Positions 36,096 through 45,400 of a DNA stretch of 64,000 nt are shown here, piece by piece (within the stretch, counting starts at the first letter, position 1; every line of letters starts with the position of its first letter). The translations under genes were made by a program, and so were the position numbers. The DNA comes from CAZNOG01 sp964574635 (GTDB lineage: Bacteria; Bacteroidota; Bacteroidia; Flavobacteriales_D; Cryomorphaceae). The notes under the pieces are model-generated. The model was not told where the DNA came from. It searched no databases and saw only the letters and a list, made by a program, of their open reading frames with translations. The stretch is from NCBI GenBank assembly GCA_964574635.1, contig CAZNOG010000008.1:88831-152830 (forward strand). The letters are read 5' to 3'.

Positions 36096-36529
36096 GCTGA
36101 TTGGTTTTCTTCCAATTCGGAGATGATGCGGGTGTGTACAATACCTGTCCACCATGGTGTCCAAAGTGAGGCCACGAATCCGCACAATTAAGACGGCTTG
36201 AGCATTTCAGAGTTGCCCAAGGAAACCGTCCGTTGTACTGACCGGAATTTTTCCGGGCGGGCCTTCCGGCGCTGAAGTTATTTTTATCCGTGATTGTCAA
36301 TGTGGTACTTCTTCGGGCCATAAAAAATCCTTCAATCGTATTTTCGATGAAAGACCGGTTTTAGGGGATGAAGAAAATTCCTCTTTTCGGAGGCTGGGAA
36401 TACAAGAATGTAAAGTAAAAAAGTATTTCCGGATTATCAACGTCATACCCACGAAAACCCCCTGAAGAGTGCACAAAAAAACGGTCGCTCCGTGGGAAGC
36501 GACCGTTATCGAATGCCTTTTGCTCAGTT
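36096..36529. other. Intergenic region upstream of the adhesin operon
   Basis: 434 bases without a gene. It must hold the adhesin operon's promoter and leader, but no clean TAnnTTTG box is seen near the start. It also contains the terminator of the PKD membrane protein gene (36474-36506). The rest shows nothing recognisable. Confidence 0.5.
36474..36506 (-). terminator. Intrinsic terminator of the sigma/PKD-protein operon
   Basis: On the minus strand, ACGGTCGCT and AGCGACCGT form a perfect 9-bp stem around an eight-base loop, followed by a run of T's (A-run at 36474-36481 on the plus strand). It lies 24 bases after the stop of the PKD membrane protein gene. Confidence 0.85.
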
Positions 36530-37792
36530 TCATTTGCGAAGCTCCACCTCGCCGCGATACACTTGTATGGAATCTTTGCGGTCCACGACCATCACCCAGT
36601 CGTACTTGCCCGCGTCGAGTGCGTTGCCGTGGTTGTCGCTGCCCAACCATCCTTTGGCGCCCGACGCGTGGAAAACCTCCTTGCCCGAAACCGAGTCGAA
36701 AACGCGGAAATCCGTCACTTCACCTCCATCGGTGATGGCCCCGGGGGCAAAGCCCGAGGAGTAAGAAGGCGAGTAAGCTTTGGGAAAACGGTTGTCCGCG
36801 CGAGACACGAACAGAGTTTTGGAGAGTGTATCGCTGCAACCGGTTTGGTTGTGGGCGATCAAGCTCAACTCGTGCCTCGTGTTGTCGGTAAGTTGGATGC
36901 TGATCTCACTGATGTCTTCCAGCGTTTCCCCGTCCAAATTCCAATCCACGTAGCTCGCGCCGTACGATTCGTTGTCGACTTTGATTTCATCGGCTCCCGT
37001 GATGGCCACCGAGTAATAGGCCGAGGGCGCTTCCGATACTTTGATCATCGCCTGAATGACGTTGGAAGAAATCTGGCCGGTGGAGTGGGAAGTCACCGAA
37101 AGCGATACGTCGAATATGCCTTCTTTGCTGAAGGTGTGGGAAGGATCCGATTCGTTGCTGAAGTAGCCGTCACCGAAATTCCACAAGAATTTGGCGTCGT
37201 CGGCGTAGTCCTGCGGAGCGCTGAATTGGATGGTCATGCCCGTGCACCCGGTGCGGATGCCCAAGGCCTCGTCTTTGGTCGCCGGGGTGACGCTTCCGCG
37301 CACCGGCTCGAGGTCCGGTTTACGCGCAGGCGTTGTTTTCGCTTTGGGTTTTCCGGCTCTCACCCCTTTCTTTTCGGCGAGCGCCGTTTCGGATTCGATT
37401 TCATCGGCGGCGCCGTACTCCGCGGCGTCCATGTCCGTCGCAATGTCGGTTGCCTTTTCCGCAGAGTCGCTTCCCGCGGCGAGAATCACCTTGTCGTCGG
37501 ATTTGGCTGCGCGTCCGCCGTCGCCATCGTGCGTTGAGTCCGCGGCGACGGATACTTCCGCCAAGGCCTTGTTATGACCGTCGGGTTCGGAAACGAAAAA
37601 CATCATGGCCGCCAAAACCACCGTGGTAATGGCCACTCCACCCAGAACACCTTTGATGATCGAGGAGAAGCCGGGACTTACCACGCCGAGTTCTTTTCTC
37701 AGCGCATCCCATTGCTTGGGATCGTACGCATCCTGATGCTTTTCGTAACTTTCTTTGATCAGTCGATCAAACTCGTTCAGGTGATTTGCCAT
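36530..37792 (-). CDS. Membrane PKD protein coupled to a sigma factor; putative non-classical anti-sigma/sensor
   Basis: 420 residues. A short cytoplasmic N-terminus (about 1-42, FDRLIKESYEKHQDAYDPKQ) precedes one membrane helix (about 44-67, GVLGGVAITTVVLAAMMFF). A linker rich in Ala/Asp/Lys (about 70-165) follows. Then comes a PKD domain (about 185-265, AKFLWNFGDGYFSNESDPSH), an Ig-like segment, and a C-terminal ~80 residues (FRVFDSVSGKEVFHASGAKG ... YRGEVELRK) that resemble a divergent CHU_C T9SS tail. No signal-peptidase site is seen, so it should stay in the inner membrane with the PKD and tail parts in the periplasm. Its start overlaps the sigma gene by 26 bases. It has no zinc-binding anti-sigma motif. 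Anti-sigma function is inferred from position and topology. Confidence 0.72.
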   Translation of the reverse strand: MANHLNEFDRLIKESYEKHQDAYDPKQWDALRKELGVVSPGFSSIIKGVLGGVAITTVVLAAMMFFVSEPDGHNKALAEVSVAADSTHDGDGGRAAKSDDKVILAAGSDSAEKATDIATDMDAAEYGAADEIESETALAEKKGVRAGKPKAKTTPARKPDLEPVRGSVTPATKDEALGIRTGCTGMTIQFSAPQDYADDAKFLWNFGDGYFSNESDPSHTFSKEGIFDVSLSVTSHSTGQISSNVIQAMIKVSEAPSAYYSVAITGADEIKVDNESYGASYVDWNLDGETLEDISEISIQLTDNTRHELSLIAHNQTGCSDTLSKTLFVSRADNRFPKAYSPSYSSGFAPGAITDGGEVTDFRVFDSVSGKEVFHASGAKGWLGSDNHGNALDAGKYDWVMVVDRKDSIQVYRGEVELRK

Positions 37793-38384
37793 GTCTTTTG
37801 TCTAATTCCTTTTGCAATATCTTTTTCAAATTGGCTCTGGCTTTGGCCAAGTTCGATTTGCTCGTGCCTACGCTGATATTCAGCTTTTCGGCGATTTCTT
37901 GGTGCGAATAATCCTCAAACACGTAGAGGTTAAACACGTTTCGGTACGCCGTGGACAGGCTTTTCATGCCCTCCCTGATGTCCGAAACTTCAAGGGAATA
38001 CGCCTCGTTTGGCTCTTCCTCTTGGTCGTCGACGATTTCCGATCCCACCTCTTCGATGGGATTTTCCTCATCGATGCGCTTCAAATGAGCCTTCTTCCTC
38101 CGCGTGTGATCGATGGCGGTGTTCACCATGATCCTGCGTATCCATCCTTCCAACGACCCGTCGAAGTTGAATTTATCCAAGTTGCCGAACACTTTGATAA
38201 ATCCGTCCTGCAAGATGTCTTTCGCCTGATTTTCATCTCCGGTGTAGCGCCTGCAAACCGCCATCATTTTGCCGTAGAAAGTGGCGAATACCGCTTCCTG
38301 GCTTTTCCGGTTGTTTTGCAAACACCCTATGACCAAGCTTTTCAGCCGGTCGTCGTCCATTTGATGTTGTTCAGACATATTCAA
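37767..38384 (-). CDS. ECF-type RNA polymerase sigma factor
   Basis: 205 residues with both core sigma regions. Region 2 spans about 35-105 (FATFYGKMMAVCRRYTGDEN, AKDILQDGFIKVFGNLDKF, SLEGWIRRIMVNTAIDHTRR). Region 4 spans about 140-195 (LSTAYRNVFNLYVFEDYSHQ, EIAEKLNISVGTSKSNLAKA), with the -35-recognition helix-turn-helix. An acidic linker (EEVGSEIVDDQEEEPNEAY) lies between. It directs RNA polymerase to a specific regulon, not identifiable here. An alternative start two codons later is possible. It overlaps the downstream membrane protein gene by 26 bases, the arrangement expected of a sigma/anti-sigma pair. Confidence 0.93.
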   Translation of the reverse strand: MNMSEQHQMDDDRLKSLVIGCLQNNRKSQEAVFATFYGKMMAVCRRYTGDENQAKDILQDGFIKVFGNLDKFNFDGSLEGWIRRIMVNTAIDHTRRKKAHLKRIDEENPIEEVGSEIVDDQEEEPNEAYSLEVSDIREGMKSLSTAYRNVFNLYVFEDYSHQEIAEKLNISVGTSKSNLAKARANLKKILQKELDKRHGKSPERV

Positions 38385-38529
38385 GACGGGTATACCCTGT
38401 CATGGTTGCCATTGGCCTACCTTCTCACTCACCGCCGGGGTTTGGAAGAGGTGCGCAATTCACCGCCAATTCCCGGTCTTCGTCGGCTTACGTAGCATAG
38501 CCCTCGCATGTTTCTCAAATTCTTGCGCT

Positions 38530-38559
38530 AAAGATACAAGGCTCCTCGAATGTGCAAAG
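38530..38559 (-). promoter_or_regulatory. Promoter of the sigma-factor operon: TTTG - 18 bp - TATCTTTA
   Basis: On the minus strand, TTTG (38559-38556), an 18-base spacer, and TATCTTTA (38537-38530), one mismatch from the -7 consensus. The leader to the sigma ATG is about 140 bases. Confidence 0.55.
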
Positions 38560-38663
38560 GATGTATTTTTTTCTTTAGGGCGCGACGGCCGCTCTGGTTC
38601 GCATCCACCTGTTTGCCGACCATCGGACTCACCTCGGTACATCCACTCCGTACTTGGTGGGCC

Positions 38664-38790
38664 GTACAGCCTTCCCGCTGTATCTTTCGTTCTTTGCGGC
38701 GGGGTAGCCACGCCGCTGCGGGGGCTCATAAAATCGCCCCGCCTCGTCGGCCTTCCCCAAACCGCAAAAAAACGAATGGATGCCGCGGTA
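38664..38790 (+). repeat. Structured intergenic repeat, copy D (divergent)
   Basis: Same architecture as copies A-C but weakly matching flanks: left GTACAGCC...GCTGTATCTT, right GGATGCCGCGG. The outer arms (38686-38699 and 38762-38776, TTCGTTCTTTGCGG with CCGCAAAAAAACGAA) pair with one bulge. An inner perfect stem is GGCGGGG (38698-38704) with CCCCGCC (38737-38743). The central part GGCTCATAAAATCGCC loosely resembles the core of the other copies. It lies in the 620-base gap between the sigma factor and mdh, together with both genes' promoters; nothing else is seen there. Confidence 0.65.
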
Positions 38791-38949
38791 CGTCTTCGCG
38801 CTGCCGACAATCGCTTCCACGGACCTCCATTTACGCACCGTTCCGCCATTGCCGTCCCGCCGGAAGCCTCGTCCTGCGCAGTTCCACACTATCCACATAG
38901 TCGGCGATTGTTTTGTAGGCGAATCGCGTAGAAAAACCTCGGCGACCCA

Positions 38950-38957
38950 TATATTTG
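38950..38957 (+). promoter_or_regulatory. -7 promoter box (TATATTTG) for mdh
   Basis: Perfect TAnnTTTG match, 47 bases before the mdh ATG. No TTG at the expected -33 distance. Confidence 0.65.
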
Positions 38958-39004
38958 CATTTTTACTCATCTTAAAGAAATAACCCCATAAATACCCCTC
39001 CATC

Positions 39005-39943
39005 ATGAAAGTGACCGTAGTAGGTGCCGGCAATGTCGGTGCTACGTGTGCCAACGTCTTGGCCCACCGAGAAATCGCCAATGAAGTGGTTTTGCTCGAC
39101 ATCAAAGAAGGATTTGCCGAAGGAAAAGCCCTCGACATCTTCGAGACCGCACCCATTAATATGTACGATACCCGTTTGACGGGTTCGACGAACGACTACT
39201 CGAAAACCAAAAATTCCGAAGTCGTCGTGATTACTTCCGGCCTCCCCCGAAAGCCGGGCATGAGCCGTGACGACCTGATCGCCACCAACGCCGGCATCGT
39301 AAAAAGTGTAACCGAACAAGTGGTGCGCTACTCTCCCGAAGCCAAAATCATCATCGTCAGCAATCCCCTCGACGTCATGACGTACGCGGCGTACCTCACC
39401 GCCAAAGTCGATTCGAAACGCGTGTTCGGAATGGCGGGCGTCCTCGACACCGCGCGATACCGTGCGTTCCTGGCCATGGAACTCAACGTTTCCCCCAAAG
39501 ACATCCAAGCCATGCTCATGGGTGGTCACGGCGATACCATGGTTCCCCTGCCCCGATACACCACCGTTTCGGGAATTCCGGTCACCGAATTGATCGAGAG
39601 CGACAAACTCGACGCCATCATCGAAAGAACCAAAAAGGGCGGGGGCGAGATCGTCAACTTGCTCGGTACCAGTGCGTGGTATGCGCCCGGTGCAGCCGCC
39701 GCACAAATGGTGGAAGCCGTCGTGCGTGACCAAAAACGCATCTTCCCCTGCTGCGTATGGCTCGACGGGCAGTACGGTCTTAAGGATATCTACATCGGCG
39801 CGCCCGCCAAATTGGGCAAAGAAGGAGTGGAGGAAATCATCGAATTGCAATTGAACGATGAGGAGAAATGCCTCCTGTACGATTCCGCCAATTCTGTGCG
39901 CGAAGTCATGGAAGTACTGGACAATATGAACGTCCTCAGCTGA
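39005..39943 (+). CDS. mdh: Malate dehydrogenase
   Basis: 312 residues, the LDH-like MDH type used by Bacteroidota. It interconverts malate and oxaloacetate with NAD in the TCA cycle. The NAD-binding loop is MKVTVVGAGNVGATCANVLA; substrate-binding Arg residues are in GLPRKPGMSRDDLI; the active-site region reads VSNPLDVMTYAAY, GMAGVLDTARYRAFLAMEL (Asp/Arg) and MGGHGDTMVPLPRYTTV (catalytic His). It has its own promoter and a strong terminator, so it is monocistronic. Confidence 0.96.
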   Translation: MKVTVVGAGNVGATCANVLAHREIANEVVLLDIKEGFAEGKALDIFETAPINMYDTRLTGSTNDYSKTKNSEVVVITSGLPRKPGMSRDDLIATNAGIVKSVTEQVVRYSPEAKIIIVSNPLDVMTYAAYLTAKVDSKRVFGMAGVLDTARYRAFLAMELNVSPKDIQAMLMGGHGDTMVPLPRYTTVSGIPVTELIESDKLDAIIERTKKGGGEIVNLLGTSAWYAPGAAAAQMVEAVVRDQKRIFPCCVWLDGQYGLKDIYIGAPAKLGKEGVEEIIELQLNDEEKCLLYDSANSVREVMEVLDNMNVLS

Positions 39944-39967
39944 TCGTCCCTTCGCGATGAGTCTCGG

Positions 39968-40001
39968 CCGGCGGGTGTTCGTTCACTCGTCGGTTTTTTT
40001 T
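39968..40001 (+). terminator. Intrinsic terminator of mdh
   Basis: CCGGCGGGTG (39968-39977) pairs with CACTCGTCGG (39984-39993), including two G-T wobbles, around a six-base loop, and is followed by eight T's. Confidence 0.85.
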
Positions 40002-40024
40002 GCCCGGAGTTTTCATCCCCGCGA

Positions 40025-42316
40025 TCAAGGTCCTTTCGAAATGACCTTTCCCATGGCACGGCTGCCGTCGTCGAAGTGCACGACCACCACGTAAAGGCCC
40101 GGCGGCAAATCCCCGATTCGGATTACACCCGTACCTACCACGGCTTGCCTGAAAACCACGCGACCCAAGGAAGAGACGATCTCCACCGTTTCCGGCCTGC
40201 GATCGGATTTCCCGTATTCTATGTGGAGCACGGATTCAAAGGGATTGGGCCACAATGTCAATTCCTCGGGCTTCCCCGCGCCGGGCGATTCGTCGGGGTC
40301 GTAGCCCCGGAAAAATTCCACCCCGCCGCCGATACCCCCGACGATGAGGTCGGGAATGCCGTCTCCGTTCCAATCGTGAACCAGTGGAGTGGCGTTCCTC
40401 CCGTGGGGTGCGGTGGTGACGGGTGGATAAGCGCCGAAAGCGTGTTCGGTCACCAAATTGAATTGCCCGTCGAGGTTTCCGTCAATGTCATTATATAGGT
40501 ATAGCTTGCCGGAGATGGAACCACATAAGATGTAGGTGGTGCCGTCCATCCTGAAGGCGTGTGGATGCGAACGGCCGATGAAAAAGGGCGGGGATTCCAA
40601 GGTCGAGATGCCCCCGAGATTTTCGGTTTCCAAGATGAAATGCGCTTGGGTGGCGGTCCCGATATTGCGGTAATGGTGCACGGTGCCGGCCAGGTTTCCG
40701 ATCAGGATATCGAGCAGCCCGTCACCGTCGAGGTCAAAAAGTTGTGGAGAGGCCATTTCCCCGACGTCGATGGCGGTACCGTCCACCCCGATCGCGCCCA
40801 TGTGGGCGAATTCCGGTTCCCAGGCACTGCCTTCGTTGAGGAACAAATGGACGGTGCCCTGAGCCGTTCCGATGAGCAAGTCTTCCAACCCGTCGCCGTT
40901 GAGGTCGCCGAAAGTGGGTTTGGGCGAAGCGAATCCGAGTTGGCCGATTTGCAGCCAGTCGTCGTTTTCGATTCTGAACACCGGCTCTTCAGAATCGCCG
41001 ATGTTTTCGAGGAGGACGAGGGTGGAGGTGTAGGCGCCGTTTTCAAACTTCCCCTTGGAAGCGATCACGAGATCGGGCAGCCCGTCGCCGTTGTGGTCGA
41101 ATATTACGGGCGAGGTGTTTTCTCCGAAATCCAAGGTTTTCGACTGGATGAAATCCTTCTTGGGCAACGCGAAAATCGGCGCGGTTTCCGTGCCGAGATT
41201 TTCGTACAAATAGATGGAATTGTAATTCGCAGAATTGTTGACCTCGTTTACGGATGCCAGCAAATCCGGCACACCGTCGCCGGTGACGTCTTCATAAAAG
41301 GTGGAAATGAACTCGTGTAGCTCGATGCCCGGAATTCCAAAACCGGAAGGGAAGTGCATGTCGAAATCCACGATCTGGTCCACACCGTCGTCGCCGTGGC
41401 TGTTGATCAGGAAAGCCAGGCTGCTGAACCCGGCGTCACCGAGCACCAGGTCGATCAACCCGTCGTCGGTGAAATCCGCCGCCAAAATGGTCGAACCCAC
41501 GTGACGGGCTCCGTCGGATCGGCCGCTTTTGGGATTCACGACGTTGAACGTGCAATATTGATTCACGATCTCCGGGTTCAGTGTGATTTCGTTGCTCTCG
41601 TCTCCCTCTTTGAATCCGCCGTAGCACCGGTTCGCGAGTTCAAACCCTTCCAATCCGCACCCGAGTCCCGATTCGACGGACGTATTGAAATGAAATTCCA
41701 GAAACGTACCGTTTACATTCGCGGTGATGATGTCCAGATCTCCGTCTCCGTCGTAGTCGAAGATGGCCGGCAGATCTTGGGAAGAGCAATAGATATTGGT
41801 GGTGTATTGGGTGGTACCGAAATCGTAAAAACTCAGCAAGACCTCTTCTTCGAGTTCCCACGCCAAGTTGGTGGCGTTGCCCGCGTTGCGGTACACCGTG
41901 ATGGCTCCGCCTTGCGTACTGTAGGTAAACAAGTCCTTGTGTCCGTCGCAATCGAAATCCCGGAGCAACACCCACGTGGTCACATCGGGGAATTGGGCGG
42001 AAAACGACGGTGAAAACGTATAGGACCATTGGCCGTCCATCCAGCCGCCTAGAAATACGAAGTGCCGGTTTCCGGCTTTGTCGAAAACGTACAGGTCTTC
42101 GATTCCGTCCCTATTGGCGTCGAATGTGGAGATGTTCACGGCATTGAGGCCGCCCAACCAAGGATAGGCGATCGATTCTCCTTCGTGATCTGAAACCTGA
42201 ATATCGTGAGTGGGGTATACCGCAAACTGAGCGATGCCGATTGTCCCACAAGCCAGCCACAGCGACAAGATGGGAAGGGATCGCTTGAGTAAAACAAACC
42301 GAGCTGTCGTCAACAT
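40025..42316 (-). CDS. FG-GAP/VCBS-repeat surface protein, T9SS type A cargo
   Basis: 763 residues with a signal peptide (about 1-32, ending GTIGIAQ). The body is a chain of FG-GAP/VCBS repeats, each with a calcium-binding DxDxDG-like loop: IFDYDGDGDLDIITANVNG, VIFDHNGDGLPDLVIASKG, FGDLNGDGLEDLLIGTAQG, LFDLDGDGLLDILIGNLAG and VHDWNGDGIPDLIVGGIGG. This predicts an integrin-like beta-propeller. The last ~75 residues (LTLWPNPFESVLHIEYGKS ... LPPGLYVVVVHFDDG) are a type A T9SS sorting domain. The role is probably in surface binding; the ligand is unknown. It converges with mdh and is divergent from secDF. Confidence 0.92.
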   Translation of the reverse strand: MLTTARFVLLKRSLPILSLWLACGTIGIAQFAVYPTHDIQVSDHEGESIAYPWLGGLNAVNISTFDANRDGIEDLYVFDKAGNRHFVFLGGWMDGQWSYTFSPSFSAQFPDVTTWVLLRDFDCDGHKDLFTYSTQGGAITVYRNAGNATNLAWELEEEVLLSFYDFGTTQYTTNIYCSSQDLPAIFDYDGDGDLDIITANVNGTFLEFHFNTSVESGLGCGLEGFELANRCYGGFKEGDESNEITLNPEIVNQYCTFNVVNPKSGRSDGARHVGSTILAADFTDDGLIDLVLGDAGFSSLAFLINSHGDDGVDQIVDFDMHFPSGFGIPGIELHEFISTFYEDVTGDGVPDLLASVNEVNNSANYNSIYLYENLGTETAPIFALPKKDFIQSKTLDFGENTSPVIFDHNGDGLPDLVIASKGKFENGAYTSTLVLLENIGDSEEPVFRIENDDWLQIGQLGFASPKPTFGDLNGDGLEDLLIGTAQGTVHLFLNEGSAWEPEFAHMGAIGVDGTAIDVGEMASPQLFDLDGDGLLDILIGNLAGTVHHYRNIGTATQAHFILETENLGGISTLESPPFFIGRSHPHAFRMDGTTYILCGSISGKLYLYNDIDGNLDGQFNLVTEHAFGAYPPVTTAPHGRNATPLVHDWNGDGIPDLIVGGIGGGVEFFRGYDPDESPGAGKPEELTLWPNPFESVLHIEYGKSDRRPETVEIVSSLGRVVFRQAVVGTGVIRIGDLPPGLYVVVVHFDDGSRAMGKVISKGP

Positions 42317-42395
42317 GTAGATGGGTGAAGTACGGGTCTGATTTTGAAGCGGGATACACGCCTTCGCCCCGTACCGACCGGATGAATTTTTCTGA

Positions 42396-42426
42396 TTGGG
42401 AAATTATTCATTTAAATCTATATTTG
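42396..42426 (+). promoter_or_regulatory. Promoter: TTG - 20 bp - TATATTTG for secDF
   Basis: TTG at 42396-42398 and TATATTTG at 42419-42426 with a 20-base spacer. The box ends 31 bases before the secDF ATG. Confidence 0.75.
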
Positions 42427-42457
42427 CGGCTCCATAAAAATACGCAAATCTGCACTT

Positions 42458-45400
42458 ATGCAAAATAAAGGCGCCATTTGGTTCTTTACCATACTCTTGG
42501 CTTTGGCCTGCCTCTACCAGATTTCTTTTTCATTCGTAACCGCCTCTTTCGAACGCAAAGCGACTGACGCCGCCCAATTGCGCGTGGATTCCGTTCAGGC
42601 CGTCCGGGGCGAGGAACTTTCACAATTGGACAGAAGCCTTTTGTTGGAAGAATACAAGACGGAGTACCTTACTGCGCACGCGGATGAAGAAATCTACCCG
42701 ATTTTCGGATACACCTATACCGAATCGAAGTCGAAACAACTCAATCTGGGTCTGGACTTGGCCGGGGGGATGAGCGTGACGCTCGAAGTTTCACTGCCGG
42801 ATCTCGTGTTGAACCTCAGCAACAACCCGAACAACCAAAACCTCCGCGAAGCGGTGTCGGTAGCCAGGGAGAGACAAATGGAAACGCAGCGCGATTTCAT
42901 CACCCTGTTCGGTGAAGTTTGGGAAGAAAAATACCCCGACACCAAATTGGCCACGGTGTTTCACAGCCGGGAAAACAGAGAGCGTTTCCCCAGGGAAGCG
43001 ACCAACGCACAAATCCTGACGAAACTCCAAGACGAAGCCAAGGAAGCCATCAACAGCACCGAGAAGATTCTGCGTACGCGAATCGACAAGTTCGGAGTGG
43101 CCTCGCCTACGATTCAAAAGCAGCAATTCACCGGACGAATCTTGGTGGAACTGCCCGGGGTGAGCGACAAGGAGCGCGTAAGGAACCAATTGAGAAGTAC
43201 CGCCAACCTGGAATTTTGGAACACCTTCGAGAATCCCGAGATACTCGGGTTGCTCGACCAAGCGAATTCTCTCCTCAGCGAAAGGTATTACCCCGATGAA
43301 GAGGAATCGGATGGGCTCATCGATACCGATACGCTTTCGGTTTCCGATGATACCGATGCCGACATCTTGACCCCCGCCGAGGTGGACACTGCCGAGACTG
43401 AAGAAGATACGGCCTCCGCCGACGAACTCGACTTGGCCAGCGCCGAGGAATCCTTGTTCGACGACGCCGGCACTCAGGATACCGCGGAAGCGGACTTGGG
43501 AGAAACGCTGACGGAAGACGAGCAGCTCCGACAAATACCCTTGTTTTCGAAACTCAGCCCGGCGATAGATCAAAACGGTAGCGCCATGCGCGGTCCGGTT
43601 GTGGGCTTTGCCCAGTTGACGGATACCGCGACCATCAACAAAATGCTCGCCGAGCCTTTCGTACAGGATATTCTCCCCCGCGACCTGCGACTGTTGTGGT
43701 CGGCTAAACCCGACGCGAGGTCAGGAAACCTCATGCAGCTTTACGCAATCAAAGTGGACACCCGCGACGGCCGTCCGCCGTTGGACGGAGGTGTAATCGT
43801 AGACGCTTCACAGCAGTACGACATGACCGGACGCGTGGAGGTGGAAATGGTGATGAACAGCGAAGGTGCGAGAAAGTGGAAGGAAATTACCTCCGCGGCT
43901 TCCTCTCAAAGTCCGAAGCGCAGTGTAGCCATCGTGCTCGATGACTACGTGTATTCCGCGCCCGTTGTCCAAAGCGAGATTCCCACCGGCCGATCCTCCA
44001 TCAGCATGGGGCAAGGAACTACCGCAGAGCAAATCGAGGAGGCTCTCGATTTGGCGAACCTGCTCAAAGCGGGTGCACTTCCCGCTCCGGCAAACATCGT
44101 GGACGAGTCCATCGTGGGTCCGACTTTGGGACAGCAGAACATCAATGACGGTCTGACGTCGTTTGCCGTGGCTCTGGTGATCGTGCTGGTGTACATGATC
44201 TTTTATTACAGCAAAGCGGGTGTGGTTTCGAACGTCGCCCTTCTCGCAAACCTGTTTTTCCTCATCGGTGCACTCGCTTCGTTGCAAGCCGCACTCACTC
44301 TTCCGGGAATCGCGGGTCTCGTACTGACGATGGGTATGGCGGTTGACGCCAACGTACTGATTTACGAGAGAGTCCGTGAAGAACTCCGCGAAGGCAGAAG
44401 CATCAAAGCCGCGTTGAAAGAGGGATACGGCAAAGCATATTCGGCCATTATCGACGCCAACCTGACGACCATGCTCACCGCCATCGTTTTGGTGATCTTC
44501 GGTACCGGTCCCATCAAAGGCTTCGCTACCGTTCTGATCATCGGTATCCTCACCTCCCTCTTCACCGCCATATTCATTACGCGACTCATCTTCGAACGTC
44601 GGTTGGAGAAAGGAAAGACCCTTTCTTTCGCCATGAATTGGTCCAAGAACATTCTCGTAAACGCGAATTACCAATTCGTGAAAAAGAGAAACATCGGATA
44701 CATCGTATCGGGAATCCTCGTTGCGGTGTGTGTGATCAGCATGGCCACGCGTGAGTTCAACCTCGGTGTGGACTTCTCGGGTGGACGAACCTACACCGTT
44801 CGATTCGACCAAACCGCCGATCTCGATCAAATTCGCGGTGAACTCACCGATGCGTTCGTAGACGAAGAAACCGGCAGAAAACTGGCCCCCGAGGTGAAAA
44901 CCTACGGTGCCGCCAACCAAGTTCGAATCACGACCAAATACATGGTCGAGTCGACCGCGGAAAATGCCGACCAACAAGTGGAAGCCGCCCTCAGCAGCGG
45001 ACTGGACAATATCAACGTGCCCTATGAGATCGTCGAATCCCGACGAGTGGATGCCTCGATTTCGGAAGATTTCCAAGCTTCCTCCACCTTGGCCGTTGTG
45101 TTCTCGCTCCTGATCATCTTCCTCTACATCGTATTCAGGTTCAAGAAGTGGCCCTACGGTGTGGGAGCCATCTTGTCCATGGCCCACGACGTAATCCTCA
45201 TTTTGGGAGTGTACTCCCTCCTCCATGGGTTGTTGCCCTTCTCTTTGGAGATCGACCAAGCCTTCATCGCCGCCATTCTCACGGTGATCGGGTACTCGGT
45301 AAACGATACGGTAATCATTTTCGACCGTATCCGGGAGTACATTCAGGACCATCGAAAGGAGCCCATGGGTTCCGTGGTGAACAAAGCCGTGAACAGTACG

